DNA of 64,000 nt from Candidatus Latescibacterota bacterium (GCA_022819745.1 JAJEGS010000056.1:65715-129714), one strand, 5' to 3'; shown: positions 42,950 to 53,515, counted from the first letter of the stretch. Numbers and translations are program-made. The notes: generated by a model from the letters alone, not told the origin.

Positions 42950-42986
42950 AAAAAATCCTTTCATCTTTAAGTTAAGTGTATGTATA

Positions 42987-43000
42987 ACATTTCCAAATGT
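42987..43000. promoter_or_regulatory. Operator-like palindrome O2 at the XRE gene start site
   Basis: ACATTT-CC-AAATGT is a perfect palindrome covering about +1 to +14 of the predicted transcript. It shares the CATTT...AAATG arms with O1. Confidence 0.5.
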
Positions 43001-43006
43001 AAAAAA

Positions 43007-43034
43007 AATATAGCATTTAGCAAATGCAGTGCAA
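43007..43034 (-). promoter_or_regulatory. Promoter of the XRE regulator gene
   Basis: Minus-strand TTGCAC (43029-43034), 16-base spacer, TATATT (43007-43012). The predicted start is near 43000, with a leader of about 50 bases. Confidence 0.5.
43013..43027. promoter_or_regulatory. Operator-like palindrome O1 in the XRE promoter spacer
   Basis: GCATTT-AGC-AAATGC is a perfect 6+3+6 palindrome filling the spacer between -35 and -10. Its centre is about 26 bases from that of O2. Confidence 0.5.
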
Positions 43035-43117
43035 AACGGTATTGCGCGCACTAACGGAAAAGTAGCAAAAGAAGGTGCAGCAAATATCCTCATTTTCTAT
43101 CGGAGGTATTAGAGACA

Positions 43118-43163
43118 AGCCCCTGTTGTCAGGCAAAAAAAGACGACAACGGGGGCTATTTTT
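43118..43163 (+). terminator. Strong hairpin with U-tract, no gene upstream on its strand
   Basis: AGCCCCTGTTGTC (43118-43130) pairs with GACAACGGGGGCT (43145-43157) with one G-U wobble; ATTTTTAA follows on the plus strand. The only plus-strand gene before it is already stopped by the terminator at 42449-42490. It might instead end the minus-strand gnd transcript, but on that strand the T-run is poor. Confidence 0.6.
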
Positions 43164-43239
43164 AATTATAGATTGCTAGCGACTGTATGCGACAAATTGC
43201 GTGTGTCAATACAGCTTTTGCTATATGCTTTTTTGCGAA

Positions 43240-44694
43240 TTAGACGTTGTAAGCCGTTGATGCCGTCGTTCCCCCGCGCCCGGTCCAGTTGGTGTGAAAG
43301 AACATGCCGCGTGGCTTGTCGGTGCGCTCATAGGTGTGGGCACCGAAGTAGTCGCGCTGGGCTTGGAGGAGGTTGGCGGGCAGGCGGGCAGAGCGGTAGC
43401 CATCGTAGTACGCGAGGGCGCTGGCAAAGGTCGGCACGGGGATGCCGAGCGTCGCAGCCGTGGCCACGACTCTGCGCCAAGACGCTTGGGTTTGTGCGAT
43501 TGCTGCGCTGAAGTACGGTGCGAGCAGCAGATTGGCCAGCGTTGGATCCGCGTCAAAGGCTTCCTTGATGCGGCCCAAAAACTGAGCGCGAATAATGCAG
43601 CCACCGCGCCACAGCAGGGCGATGCCGCCGTAGTTGAGGTCCCAGCCATACTCGCGGGCGGCGAGGGCGAGCAACTGATAGCCTTGGGCGTAGGAGCAAA
43701 TTTTGGCTGCGTACAGTGCTCGGCGGATGTCTTCGACGAAAGCGTCTTTGTCGCCAGTAAACGATGCGTCTGGGCCTTGGAGGACGCTGGCCGCAGCTAC
43801 GCGCTCGTCTTTGAGGAAGGATAAGGCTCGGCTAAATACCGCCTCGGTAATGGCGGTTACTGGTGCGCCCAATTGCAGGGCGTCGATGCCGGTCCACTTG
43901 CCGGTGCCTTTTTGGCCGGCTGTGTCGAGTATGACATCGACCATGGGCTGGCCGGTCTCGTCGTCGGTCTTGGCGAGAATATCGCCGGTGATTTCGATGA
44001 GATAGCTGTCGAGTTCGCCCTCGTTCCACTGCTTGAAAATTTCGCTCTGTGCCGGCGGCTCGATGCCGAGACCCTCGCGCATCAGGGCGTATGCCTCGGC
44101 GATCATCTGCATGTCGCCGTACTCGATGCCGTTGTGGACCATTTTCACGTAGTGGCCAGCGCCGTCGCGTCCCACCCAGTCGCAGCACGGGCTGCCGTCT
44201 TCTACTTTGGCGGCAATGGCTTGGAAGAGGTTTTTGATGTGGGGCCAGGCCGCGGGATTGCCGCCGGGCATGATGCTCGGGCCTTTGAGCGCGCCCTCCT
44301 CGCCGCCGGAGACGCCCGTGCCCACGTAGAGCAAGCCTTTGGCTGCTAGCTCTTGGGTGCGGCGGGTCGTGTCTTGGTAGTTGGAGTTGCCGCCGTCGAT
44401 GAGGATGTCGCCTTCGTCGAGTAGGGGCACGAGTTCGGCGATGACGCGGTCCACGGCTTGGCCGGCTTGCACCATTAGCATCACGCGGCGCGGCTTTTTG
44501 AGCTGGGCGAGCAATTCGGCTGGCGAGTGGGTGCCGATGATGGCTTGGCCGCGGGCGCGACCATCCATAAAGGCATCGACTTTGGCGGTCGTGCGGTTGT
44601 AAACGGCAACGGTGAAACCGTGGCTAGCCATGTTGAGGACGAGGTTTTCGCCCATCACGGCTAGGCCGATTAGGCCGATGTCTGCTCGGCTCAT
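43240..44694 (-). CDS. gnd: 6-phosphogluconate dehydrogenase (decarboxylating)
   Basis: A 484-residue protein, the usual length for the homodimeric long form. The N-terminal NADP fold starts [20 protein letters not shown] with [10 protein letters not shown]. The substrate signature [20 protein letters not shown] and [20 protein letters not shown] contain the catalytic Lys and the conserved His-Asn. The C-terminal tail [19 protein letters not shown] is intact. It makes ribulose 5-phosphate, CO2 and NADPH. Its ATG overlaps the pgi stop (ATGA), so the two sugar-phosphate genes are translationally coupled. Confidence 0.96.
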   Translation of the reverse strand: MSRADIGLIGLAVMGENLVLNMASHGFTVAVYNRTTAKVDAFMDGRARGQAIIGTHSPAELLAQLKKPRRVMLMVQAGQAVDRVIAELVPLLDEGDILIDGGNSNYQDTTRRTQELAAKGLLYVGTGVSGGEEGALKGPSIMPGGNPAAWPHIKNLFQAIAAKVEDGSPCCDWVGRDGAGHYVKMVHNGIEYGDMQMIAEAYALMREGLGIEPPAQSEIFKQWNEGELDSYLIEITGDILAKTDDETGQPMVDVILDTAGQKGTGKWTGIDALQLGAPVTAITEAVFSRALSFLKDERVAAASVLQGPDASFTGDKDAFVEDIRRALYAAKICSYAQGYQLLALAAREYGWDLNYGGIALLWRGGCIIRAQFLGRIKEAFDADPTLANLLLAPYFSAAIAQTQASWRRVVATAATLGIPVPTFASALAYYDGYRSARLPANLLQAQRDYFGAHTYERTDKPRGMFFHTNWTGRGGTTASTAYNV

Positions 44695-46385
44695 TGGACT
44701 TCTCCTGTGGGGTCGTTGTTTGGGTCTAAGACGCGGCGCAATTGGGCAATACCCGCGTTGATGTCTGCGCCTAAATGGATGCGGAGTACGGCTCTTCCTT
44801 GATCGACAAGGGCTTGGTGGTCGCCGAGGGCCTGGGCTTGGGCGAGGACGCCAAAGGTGATGCTAGAATCCGCAGCCCCGGCTTGGTCGGGAATCGGCGC
44901 GTCCTCTACTGAGTCGGCCGTTAGCTGAATGAAAAGTCCGCGCCCGGCGTCGCCCTTGTGCAATTGGCCGGTCGAGTGTAGGAAACGCGGGCCAAAGCCG
45001 AGGGTCGTGGCTAGGCCGGTGCGTGTTAGTAACTGGCGGCGCAGATCCTGTAGGGCGGCGGTGGTCGTCGGAGTCGGCGGGAGATGCGCTTGTAGGGCAA
45101 TGTACGCGCGTCCTAACTCGCCGCTTGCCAGAAAGTGCGCTAGGGCCTGTGGCAAGGTGGTGCCCTGTACTGGTCCGTATAGCGCGAGGTCATCGACGAG
45201 ATCGGGTGTGGAGGTGGGCAGCGCACCGCGTTGCTGGTAGGCGGTCACCATCTGGCGGGCCAGTTCCTTGGCTGCCTCGACATCGGGCTGGTCGAAGGGA
45301 TGGATGTCGAGGAAGAATCCGGCGATGGCCGTGGCAATTTCCCAGTGAAAGAAGGCTGCGCCGAGATCGTAGGCGTCCGCTAGCTGGAGGCATAGAACCG
45401 GGTGCCCGGCCTCGGCGATGGTCTGGACGCGGGCATCGGCTGCGTCGTCCAAACGGAGGTGGATGAAGAGCCGGTCGGGTCCGTAGGTGTGGGCAGCGCA
45501 CTCAGGTTCTAGATCGACTGGCAGCAGGCCCTTGCCGTCTTTGCCCGTACTCTCGGCGATGAGTTGTTCGATCCAAGCACCAACCGCGCTGGCGGCGGGC
45601 GAAACGATGAGCGTCAGTTTGTCGCGGCCAGCGAGGGCACCAGCGCCGAGGAAGCCCCCGAGTTGAATGCCCGGTTGCGGGTCGGCAGTGGCTCGCTCGG
45701 CCCGGTCGAGTAGGCGTCCGAGATCCGCGCCAATGGCACCGGCTGCGACTAGGCCATAGTACGACAGGGCCGAGTAGCGTCCGCCGATGTTGGGATCGTT
45801 GCGGAAGATGTGGCGAAAGCCGAGGCGTTGCGCGAGGGCTTCGAGGCCGCTGCCTGGGTCGGTGATGGCGGCGAAGTGCCGTCCGGCTTCCTCTGGTCCG
45901 ACAGCGTTTGCCGTGTGGTTGTAGAAGTACTTGAGTAAGGACAGCGTCTCTACGGTGCCGCCGGATTTGGTGGCCGGGAGAAATAGGGTGCGGGCTGGGT
46001 CGAGGGTGCGCGCCTTGGCTAAGACAGCGTCGGGCTGGGTGCTGTCGAGTACCGAGAGGTCGAGAAAACCATTGGCGACGCCAAAAATCGCGCGAAAGAC
46101 TTCCGGCGCGAGGCTAGAGCCGCCCATGCCCAACAGCAGGGCGTGGGTATAGCCATCGGCGCGGACGGCGTCGATGAATTGGCGGATGGGGTCGATGGCA
46201 TTCCGCATGACGTGCGGGCTGTCGAGCCACCCGAGCCGGTTGGCAATCTCGGTTGGGTCGGGCCGCCAGACCGTGTGGTCGCGTGCGAGGATGCGCTCAT
46301 AGACGCGCTCGGTGGCTAGACGCTCGGCGGCCTGTTGCACTTGGGCACCGAAATCGGCCGCGGCCCAAAGGGCGGAAATCTGCAT
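44691..46385 (-). CDS. pgi: Glucose-6-phosphate isomerase
   Basis: A 564-residue protein with SIS domains. [39 protein letters not shown] and [19 protein letters not shown] match the PGI type that occurs as stand-alone protein or as the second half of transaldolase-PGI fusions. Here no transaldolase is attached. It interconverts glucose 6-phosphate and fructose 6-phosphate. Four-base overlap with gnd gives a pgi-gnd operon; a zwf gene is absent from the window. Confidence 0.88.
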   Translation of the reverse strand: MQISALWAAADFGAQVQQAAERLATERVYERILARDHTVWRPDPTEIANRLGWLDSPHVMRNAIDPIRQFIDAVRADGYTHALLLGMGGSSLAPEVFRAIFGVANGFLDLSVLDSTQPDAVLAKARTLDPARTLFLPATKSGGTVETLSLLKYFYNHTANAVGPEEAGRHFAAITDPGSGLEALAQRLGFRHIFRNDPNIGGRYSALSYYGLVAAGAIGADLGRLLDRAERATADPQPGIQLGGFLGAGALAGRDKLTLIVSPAASAVGAWIEQLIAESTGKDGKGLLPVDLEPECAAHTYGPDRLFIHLRLDDAADARVQTIAEAGHPVLCLQLADAYDLGAAFFHWEIATAIAGFFLDIHPFDQPDVEAAKELARQMVTAYQQRGALPTSTPDLVDDLALYGPVQGTTLPQALAHFLASGELGRAYIALQAHLPPTPTTTAALQDLRRQLLTRTGLATTLGFGPRFLHSTGQLHKGDAGRGLFIQLTADSVEDAPIPDQAGAADSSITFGVLAQAQALGDHQALVDQGRAVLRIHLGADINAGIAQLRRVLDPNNDPTGEVQ

Positions 46386-46482
46386 TAAATGTCCTAGTGA
46401 TTTGTCTGCTGCGTTGGGAATGCTTAAAAAAGTACGCGGTCAAACGGGGAAAGCAAACGACGCAATTCAGCGAGAGGATTCT

Positions 46483-46695
46483 ATGCAAGCGACACTTTAC
46501 ACAGACGACGGGGCGTATTTCATCCGCTTGGGCAATGGTGTGGTAATCAGGTGGAGCCGAGCGGAAGAGGAGTGGAACAAGAGCCGGACCGAGTTGCCCG
46601 GCGGGGCTAGGCAGATCGACTTTGCAGACCTGCCAGAGGCTCTGCGCGAGGAGGTGATGGCGGTTTTGGCGCGCGCTGCGGCCGTGTCGCGCTAG
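46483..46695 (+). CDS. Small hypothetical protein, 70 aa
   Basis: ATG at 46483 has AGAGG 5 bases upstream. The product has a beta-hairpin-like start (TLYTDDGAYFIRLGNGVVIR) and a C-terminal helix (LPEALREEVMAVLARAA). No signal or membrane segment, no recognised family. It is divergent from pgi and its last bases overlap the convergent addA stop. The open frame extends upstream to 46312, inside the pgi coding region on the opposite strand, but that part is not credible as protein. Confidence 0.55.
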   Translation: MQATLYTDDGAYFIRLGNGVVIRWSRAEEEWNKSRTELPGGARQIDFADLPEALREEVMAVLARAAAVSR

Positions 46696-49600
46696 GCTTT
46701 GGCCGCAATGAGCTGGGCGACGAGGTCGTCGAGGCGGGTGCGGGCTGCCGCTAGATCGGCTAGTGTGAAGTTTACAGGACTCGCTTCGTCTAAGTCGGTG
46801 AAGTACAATGTGGCGCGGTATTCGCTTTGATCCGGGTGGAGGGCCTGTACGCAGAGGGCGTAAATTTCCAACTGTAGTTGGTAGCGCTGTACTGCCTCGT
46901 CTGTATTCGCGCGGTGGCCGGTCTTGTAATCGACTAGTTCCCACAGTCCGTCGGTGCCGCGTCCTATGTAATCGGCCACTCCGTGTACTAAACCGCGGTC
47001 CAGCGAGAGGGTAAAGCGCACTTCGGTGCGGGCCTCCGCATTGGTGAACCAGCGCACAGCTAAGGGCGATTGGCGACAGCGGTGCAATAGGGCGGCCAAG
47101 TCGTGCGCGAACGAGGCGCGATAGGATGCTACGGGCAGCGTGGCGGCTGTGACGAGATCGGCAGCGAGGGCTGCGGGGTCGGCGTCTGGGTTGTTGCTCA
47201 GGGCCTCTATACCGGCGTGGGCGAGTTGGCCGAAGAGCATGGCGCGGCGACGGGGCGCATCTACTTGGTCGAAGGACCATGCCGGCAGACCCAGCACATA
47301 TTGGCGATGGTGCGCGGCCGGATCTGCGGCGAAGAGGACCAACTCGCTGGCGGCAAATTCGGGCCGATCTTGGGGATCGTCGAGCGGCGAGAGCAGATCC
47401 AACGTTGGTTTTGTTGCTTGTGTGGGTGCGGCGTCGAGGGCGCGAAAGGCTGGCTCGGCTTGGTGATCAGTGGTTGTGGAGACTGGGAACGCATTGGGGT
47501 CGGTGTGGATGGGCAAGGGGGATGGCACGTCTGCAACCGCTTTGCTGCCTTGAGTGAGATCAGCCTCTGTCAGTTCTAAACTTCCGCAAATCCAACCGAG
47601 ACAGTCCGCAGCCGCGTCGAGGTCGGTAGCAAAGTGTTTGTCGGTCAGTGCGCCGCCGAGCAGCAGGTGATCGCGGGCGCGGGTGCAGGCTACGTACAGC
47701 AGGCGCTTCTCTTCGGCGCGCTGGCGGCGGCTCGCGTTGCGATTGATGAGGGTGCGGACAAAGGAGGAGACCCTTTTGTAATCCTGCTCGGGGTCGAGGA
47801 CGCGCAAGCCGAGGCCCTTTTCCGCGTCGATGAGCGCAGGATCGCTGTTTTGAAAGTTAAATCGCGCGGCCAAGTCGGGCACGACGACGATGGGAAACTC
47901 CAAGCCCTTGGCCGCATGGACGGTCAGGATGTGTAGGGCGTCCGCGTCGCGGACGGCTTCGCCTTCTTGTTGCTCTTCATTGGTCAACAAGTCGAGTCGC
48001 ACCACGAAATCGGCGAGGGGGCCGCGGAATTCGCGGGCGAGGTCGAGGAGTTTGTACGCGTTGGCCACGGCCTGCTCTCCGCGCTCGCCATAGCAGAGAA
48101 AAGCCCAAGCCCCGGTGTCTTCGAGGATGGTGTGCAGCAGCTCGACGAGGGGTACGCGGTCGCGTAGGTCTCTCCAGTGCTGAAGTCGGGCGACGGCGTC
48201 TGTGGCGACTTCTTGATCCGCAGGAGCGAGGCGCTGCCGCTGATCCGCGTCCGCAAGATTCTTTGCGAGCCGACTGCCATCCGGTGCGGTCAGCGCGTAC
48301 AGCGCATTGTCCGAGAGGCCGAAGTACGGCGAGCGCAACGCGCCCATCAGGGCGATGCCGTCGCCGGAGTTGCACAGGACGCGGAGGATATTGGCTAGAT
48401 CGTAGATTTCTTGGCGCTGGTAAAAGCCTCGGCCGCCGGCCACTTGGAAGGGGATGCCGCAGGCTCGCAGCGCGTCTTCGTACGCGGAGAGATTGCGGCG
48501 GCGACGCAGGAGCAAGGCAATGTCGCCGGGTTCGGGTGGACGCAAGCCGTCTTGGTCGGCGACTTGTAGGTCGTTGCCTTCCAGAAGGTGACTCAGACGG
48601 CGAGCGACTAACTGGGCTTCGCACTGCGCGGTGTCTGTCGCGTCGCGATTAACGTCCGGCGGCAAGAGCAAAAGTTCGACCGAACCTTCGGCTGAGCTCA
48701 GGTCGAAGCCCTTGCTTACATCGGCGGAGCGGCACCCGACGAGTGGATCGTAGCCGACTTGAAAAGGCTCGTCTGGGACCGCTTGCATGAACTGGGGAAA
48801 GAGCGCGTTGACAAAGGCAACGGGTTGGGCGAGGGTGCGGAAGTTTTCGCCCATGACGAGGGAGCCGAGCCGCTGGGTGGGGGAGGCGTCGAGGACCTCG
48901 CCGTCGTCGCAAAAGGGCCGGGATTCGCGTTTGTGTGCGGCATTGGCTTCCGCAATGGCGTCGCGCACGCGGGCGAAGACAGTGACGTCGGCTGCGCGGA
49001 ACGAGTAAATCGACTGCTTGGGGTCGCCGACGATGAAGAGTTTGTCACCGGCCATTTGCCCGTCCGGCGACGTTAGCGAGCGGATGATTTCCCACTGCAA
49101 GGGGTCGGTGTCTTGGAATTCGTCGATCAGTGCGAAGCGATAGTGTTGGGCCAAGCGGTGGCGGATGTTTGCGTCAGTGGCGATGAGCTGGTGGGTTTTT
49201 TCTAGCAGGTCGTCCATGTCCAGCATACTGCCATTGCCTTTGCTGTTCTCATAGCGTGCATCAACCCTGAAGAAGACGCGCGACAGGGCGGGCAGTACTG
49301 CGGCGGCGCGTTCGTCGGCTGCACTGAGTTCGAGGCTGAGGAGGTCGGCGTGCGGAGCTAGACAGCGTCCCAGGGCGGGTACGAGTTCGCGGACGCGGGT
49401 GAGGGTGGCTTCCTCCCAGTTGGATTTTTTACCTAGCCGGCTGCCGCTCAAAGGTTTGCCATTGGTCAAAAGTCCTTCGGCTAGGCGCGGGAGAATCTCT
49501 ATCACCTCGTCGGGCGAGGGCGCTTGGCTCAGTCGGCGCATGAAGTCGCGGAGTGGGTTTAGCCGCTCGACGGCTGAGTCGCTCTCGTCGGTTAGGGGTG

Positions 49601-50318
49601 AGAGCGCGGCAAGTTCTGCGAGCATCGCGGTGAAGTGGGTGTCATTGAGCAGGGCGCGACATGCAGGGGCACTGGCCGCTTGCTGCATCCCGCGCCAGCC
49701 GCTGAGGATTTGGTCCGGCGACTGCTCGGCGTAGCGGCGGCACCACGTACGGGCGAGATGTTTTTTTTCAAGCAGGTATTCCAAGACTTGTTCGAGATAG
49801 CGGCGCGGCCATTCGGATAGGGTGCGTCGCAAGGCTTCTTTGTCCGGGTCGGAGTCGTGCGCTCTGGCTAGGAACTCTAGGGTTTGGCGCACGGCCTGGT
49901 GCCGAAGCTGCGCGGCATCTACTCCCTCTAAGACCGCGAAGGCCGGGTCCACGTCTGCTTCAATGGGATACTCGCGCAGCAGGGCCGCGCAGAAGGCGTG
50001 GATGGTGGAAATGCGCGCTGCGGGCAGGTCTTCGCGGATTTGCCGCAGGCGCTGCCGCTCTGGTTCGGACAGGTCTTGATCGAGGGCGTCTGCCAGCCGC
50101 CGGGCGATGCGCTCGCGCATTTCCTCCGCGGCCTTTTGGGTAAACGTGATGGCCAGCACTTGGCGCACGCCGATCTCGGAATGCCGGCGCAATAGCTCGA
50201 TGTAGCGCTCGACTAGCGTTGCGGTTTTGCCGGCACCGGCGCTGGCCGTGACTGCGATGTTGCGCTGGCTGTCGAGGGCCATGCGCTGAACGGGCGTCAG
50301 GGGGACGGCGCGCTTCAC
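46692..50318 (-). CDS. addA: AddA/RecB-like helicase-nuclease subunit
   Basis: A 1208-residue UvrD-family protein. Walker A is VTASAGAGKTATLVERYIEL, motif Ia/II region LAITFTQKAAEEMRERIARR, Walker B ALIDEFQDTDPLQWEIIRSL, motif III VGDPKQSIYSFRAADVTVFA, and a later HAAKGLEFPIVVVPDLAARF. The C-terminal RecB-type nuclease has VDYKTGHRANTDEAV with the catalytic Asp-Lys. GTG start overlaps the addB stop (GTGA). With AddB it would process double-strand ends for RecA loading. The C-terminal nuclease is complete, as in AddA. Confidence 0.9.
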   Translation of the reverse strand: MKRAVPLTPVQRMALDSQRNIAVTASAGAGKTATLVERYIELLRRHSEIGVRQVLAITFTQKAAEEMRERIARRLADALDQDLSEPERQRLRQIREDLPAARISTIHAFCAALLREYPIEADVDPAFAVLEGVDAAQLRHQAVRQTLEFLARAHDSDPDKEALRRTLSEWPRRYLEQVLEYLLEKKHLARTWCRRYAEQSPDQILSGWRGMQQAASAPACRALLNDTHFTAMLAELAALSPLTDESDSAVERLNPLRDFMRRLSQAPSPDEVIEILPRLAEGLLTNGKPLSGSRLGKKSNWEEATLTRVRELVPALGRCLAPHADLLSLELSAADERAAAVLPALSRVFFRVDARYENSKGNGSMLDMDDLLEKTHQLIATDANIRHRLAQHYRFALIDEFQDTDPLQWEIIRSLTSPDGQMAGDKLFIVGDPKQSIYSFRAADVTVFARVRDAIAEANAAHKRESRPFCDDGEVLDASPTQRLGSLVMGENFRTLAQPVAFVNALFPQFMQAVPDEPFQVGYDPLVGCRSADVSKGFDLSSAEGSVELLLLPPDVNRDATDTAQCEAQLVARRLSHLLEGNDLQVADQDGLRPPEPGDIALLLRRRRNLSAYEDALRACGIPFQVAGGRGFYQRQEIYDLANILRVLCNSGDGIALMGALRSPYFGLSDNALYALTAPDGSRLAKNLADADQRQRLAPADQEVATDAVARLQHWRDLRDRVPLVELLHTILEDTGAWAFLCYGERGEQAVANAYKLLDLAREFRGPLADFVVRLDLLTNEEQQEGEAVRDADALHILTVHAAKGLEFPIVVVPDLAARFNFQNSDPALIDAEKGLGLRVLDPEQDYKRVSSFVRTLINRNASRRQRAEEKRLLYVACTRARDHLLLGGALTDKHFATDLDAAADCLGWICGSLELTEADLTQGSKAVADVPSPLPIHTDPNAFPVSTTTDHQAEPAFRALDAAPTQATKPTLDLLSPLDDPQDRPEFAASELVLFAADPAAHHRQYVLGLPAWSFDQVDAPRRRAMLFGQLAHAGIEALSNNPDADPAALAADLVTAATLPVASYRASFAHDLAALLHRCRQSPLAVRWFTNAEARTEVRFTLSLDRGLVHGVADYIGRGTDGLWELVDYKTGHRANTDEAVQRYQLQLEIYALCVQALHPDQSEYRATLYFTDLDEASPVNFTLADLAAARTRLDDLVAQLIAAKA

Positions 50319-53300
50319 GACAAGGCCCTCATGCGCTGGGGATCGAGGCGGCAGCCTTGCTGATAAGGACAGTGCGGGCAGATTTTGGCTGGGTCGTGGG
50401 TGGTGACGTGGAATACCCCACGGCGCATGGCCCGCGTATAAGAAAGGACGAAGCCGCGCACGGCGTCGAGGCGCTGGCGATACGCCTCGTGGTCGTAGAT
50501 GCCATAGCGACCGCTGGCGACATAGGCTGTATTGCGATGTGCGGCATCGGCGAACAGCCCGCTGCGGCCGCAGTCCTCCAGGTCGCGGAGCATCAGGTAC
50601 GCGGCCCCGGCTCCTTGTCGCAGCTCAAGTTCCTCGAACAGGGATTCAGCCGCTAGCAAATAAAGTGGGAGTTGGAGGTTGAGGCCGGTGTCAATATCGG
50701 CTACCGAGGGCATGCGGCCGGTCTTGTAGTCGAAGACGACGAAGCGGCCGTCGGCCGTGCGGTCGATGCGGTCGATCTTACCGGCGATCCGCACCTCGCT
50801 CCCGGTCTCTGGGTCGCCGATGGCATAGAGCGTGGTGGTTGATTGCGGGTCGCCTTCCCCCATGCCGGGGTAGCTGCCAAAGCTCAACTCGAAATGGGTC
50901 GGCACGGCCGGATTAGCTGCGGCCGCTTGCAGGCGGAGGAAGCGCGGCAAAACGCCCTCGCGCTCCCCGTCGTCGGAACCGAGCAGGCGCTCTAATTCCC
51001 GCTCCCAGAAAAAACCTGTAAGCCTCATTTCGTCGGCAACTTGGCGACCTTGGCGGCGCAGTTCCGCGATGTTTTCAGCTAAGTTTTCCGCGCGTTCGGC
51101 TGCTTCGCCATAGGTCGCATAGAAACGATAGAGGGTGCGGTGGACGAGATTGCCGCGCTTGCGTGCCGAGTCGTCGTCTTCCGGGTCGCGGAGAGGTTGG
51201 AGGTTGAGCAACTCTTGGGCAAAAAACCGGAAGGGACAGCGGCCGTAAAGCTCCAATTGGGTTGCGGAAAAAGAATGGCCCGCACCGAGACGGGTACGCA
51301 GCGCGGCGAGCAGTGGTTCCTCGTCGATTACACCTTCGTGGCTGCTGAGACTCTTGGGGGCCGTGCGCAACTCGGCGAGGTGCAAGCCGCGTATGAGGTG
51401 GCGCAGCGCGGTGGCGTGACCGTCGAGCTGTGCGGCCTGACTGTAGAGTGCGAGGGCTTCGCGTGCGGAGTCGGATTTGTTCGTCGCGCACAGGCCGCGG
51501 CCCAATGCGAGGTGCAACTCGGCTAGAGTGCTCGGTGTGCCGTTGGACTCGTCCGTCGCAGGTTGCGGGGCGAGTAGGCCGTCTAACTCGTCGATAAACG
51601 GCGAGGGGGCTAGCGTCTCGCTGCCCGACTGTTGGGGATGAAAGAGACCGAGGCCACGGCGCGGTGAACATATGGCGCGGTAGAACAGCAAACGCTCGGC
51701 CTCAGTGGTGGCGTCCTCGTCCAAGTTCAGGGCGCGGCGCTGGGTTTCTTCGAGGAAAATATCGGCTGGCGGCAAGCGGGGAAATTCGCCTTGCACTAGC
51801 CCGCCGATGAAGAGGTAATCGCAGGGTGCGCAGCCCGCTGCGGCGAGGTCGGTCACTTGAATACCTGTGCGCGTTGCAGCGGGGACGTGCGCTTGGGAGA
51901 TGGCGTCGCGCAGCAGGTCGGCGAACTGGCTCAGGGTGCGGGGCTGGAGGGCTGCGGCCGGTGCGCACAATTCGTCGAGCAGGTCCAAAAAGTGCGCCAA
52001 TGCCCGACCGTCTTCTGCTGTGAGCGCGTCCTCTACGCCCAACGCGCTGAGGGCGTGGAGCAGATGCTGGCGGAAGGAGGGCAGGTCCTGTCGGCGTTCT
52101 AAGGGCTGGAGTAGGTCAAAGAGCGTGGTTAGGCCGGCTCGTAGGGGCTGGAGGGCTTCTAACTCGGCCAGCAGGTCCTCGCGCCGAGTGGGAGGATCGT
52201 CGATGTCTTCGGAGAACAGCTCGCCTTCTCGGCCTAGTTCGCTCTCTAAGTAGGCGAAGTTGCCTTCGATGGCTGCGAGCCATGTGTCGCGTCCGGTTGA
52301 CGGTGGAACGTTGCGGGTAAAAGCAGCGAAGTCTTCGGCGGCAAGCGTGCGAGTCTGGTCTGAGAATGAATAGCGCAGCCGCACCAAGGGTAAGCTGAGT
52401 AGGCGAAAGAGCGCGGCGCGGCTGTAGCGCTCTAGCACTGCGTCGATGAGCGCGAAGACGGTGTTCATGGCGGGTGCGGTGGCAAGGGGCCGCCCGCGTG
52501 CGAGGTAAAAAGGCAGGCCGTGGCGCGGCAGCACTTCGGCGACCAGATCGGCATAGGTGTCAAGGCCGCGGAAGCCAATGCGAATCTGGGCTAGCTCGAC
52601 CCCTTGCTCCTGATGCAATTGGCGGATGCGGCGGGCTATCGCTGCGACTTCGCCGACTCGGTCCGGGCAGGCGACTCGCTCTATGGGCGCGTCGAGGCTA
52701 GCGCGGCTGTGGGTGAAGAGGCGACCGGCAAATGCGGCGGCTGGGTATTGCTCGGCGGCGCTGCGTTCGACGCGGATGGCGCGGGCGCGGAGGAATTCGT
52801 ACAGGGCGCGCGTGCGGGCGAAAAAACTGGGACCCTCGGGGTCGTAGTCGAGCAGCGCGATGGAATCTGGGACGAGGGCTAGCAGCTTGTCCAGCACGGG
52901 CAAAAAAGGCGCAGGCATTTCCACAAAGCCGCAGAGTACGAGCAAGCGGAGGTCGGGGAAGCGCTGTGCGAGCGTCGAGCGATCGAGGTGGGTATCCACA
53001 GCGATAAAACGCTCGCGGCTTCCGCTCCAGCCATCCGCGAGGCGCTCTAGGTAGGCCGCATAAAGGACTTGCAATTCCGCGCTGCGCTGAGTTGTCTCGC
53101 CTAGGTCACTCGGCTGGGTGCCCGTCTCCTCCAACCGGCGGAACAACTGAGTTAGCCCCCGGCTCAGCCGCTCGGGTTGGCGGCTGTAATAGGGGGCACT
53201 GGTCGCGCTGGCGGCGAGGGCGTCTTCGACTAAGAGCCGCTGCGCGCTGAGGGGCAGGGCCGCTCGCCGCTCGGGACAGAGGCTGTAGAGAATGTCGGTA

Positions 53301-53515
53301 AAACTGTTTAGGTCGAGGGCCAAGTGCCCGGTGAGCAGGCTGGTGCGGCTGGCGCCGATGAGTTGCCGCCGCATGAGTTGGGCTTGGAAGTGCGTTGGAA
53401 AGAGCCAGAGAAAGGACTCACCGTCGCCCGCGTCGAGACTCGCCAAGCAGCGCTCGTACGCAGGCGATATTTTGTCGGGATGGGCCGGTCCGTAGATGAG
53501 GGTTAGTTCGCCCAT
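50315..53515 (-). CDS. addB: AddB-like nuclease subunit with iron-sulfur staple
   Basis: A 1066-residue protein from ATG at 53513-53515. The frame stays open to 53650, but a promoter with TTGACA at 53578-53583 supports the inner start. The C-terminal nuclease has VVFDYKTGRMP. The iron-sulfur staple cysteines are seen as ELYGRCPFRFFAQELL and, near the end, ICPHCPYQQGC, as in AddB and Cas4. The N-terminal helicase-like half begins LTLIYGPAHPDKIS and lacks a clear Walker A lysine, so it is probably an inactivated helicase fold, unlike Bacillus AddB. It couples to addA through GTGA. Confidence 0.87.
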   Translation of the reverse strand: MGELTLIYGPAHPDKISPAYERCLASLDAGDGESFLWLFPTHFQAQLMRRQLIGASRTSLLTGHLALDLNSFTDILYSLCPERRAALPLSAQRLLVEDALAASATSAPYYSRQPERLSRGLTQLFRRLEETGTQPSDLGETTQRSAELQVLYAAYLERLADGWSGSRERFIAVDTHLDRSTLAQRFPDLRLLVLCGFVEMPAPFLPVLDKLLALVPDSIALLDYDPEGPSFFARTRALYEFLRARAIRVERSAAEQYPAAAFAGRLFTHSRASLDAPIERVACPDRVGEVAAIARRIRQLHQEQGVELAQIRIGFRGLDTYADLVAEVLPRHGLPFYLARGRPLATAPAMNTVFALIDAVLERYSRAALFRLLSLPLVRLRYSFSDQTRTLAAEDFAAFTRNVPPSTGRDTWLAAIEGNFAYLESELGREGELFSEDIDDPPTRREDLLAELEALQPLRAGLTTLFDLLQPLERRQDLPSFRQHLLHALSALGVEDALTAEDGRALAHFLDLLDELCAPAAALQPRTLSQFADLLRDAISQAHVPAATRTGIQVTDLAAAGCAPCDYLFIGGLVQGEFPRLPPADIFLEETQRRALNLDEDATTEAERLLFYRAICSPRRGLGLFHPQQSGSETLAPSPFIDELDGLLAPQPATDESNGTPSTLAELHLALGRGLCATNKSDSAREALALYSQAAQLDGHATALRHLIRGLHLAELRTAPKSLSSHEGVIDEEPLLAALRTRLGAGHSFSATQLELYGRCPFRFFAQELLNLQPLRDPEDDDSARKRGNLVHRTLYRFYATYGEAAERAENLAENIAELRRQGRQVADEMRLTGFFWERELERLLGSDDGEREGVLPRFLRLQAAAANPAVPTHFELSFGSYPGMGEGDPQSTTTLYAIGDPETGSEVRIAGKIDRIDRTADGRFVVFDYKTGRMPSVADIDTGLNLQLPLYLLAAESLFEELELRQGAGAAYLMLRDLEDCGRSGLFADAAHRNTAYVASGRYGIYDHEAYRQRLDAVRGFVLSYTRAMRRGVFHVTTHDPAKICPHCPYQQGCRLDPQRMRALS

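Noticed and set aside
11352..46421. Shared 15-mer TGCTGCGTTGGGAAT at 11352 and 46407
   Set aside because: About two chance 15-base matches are expected in a window of this length, and the flanks do not match.
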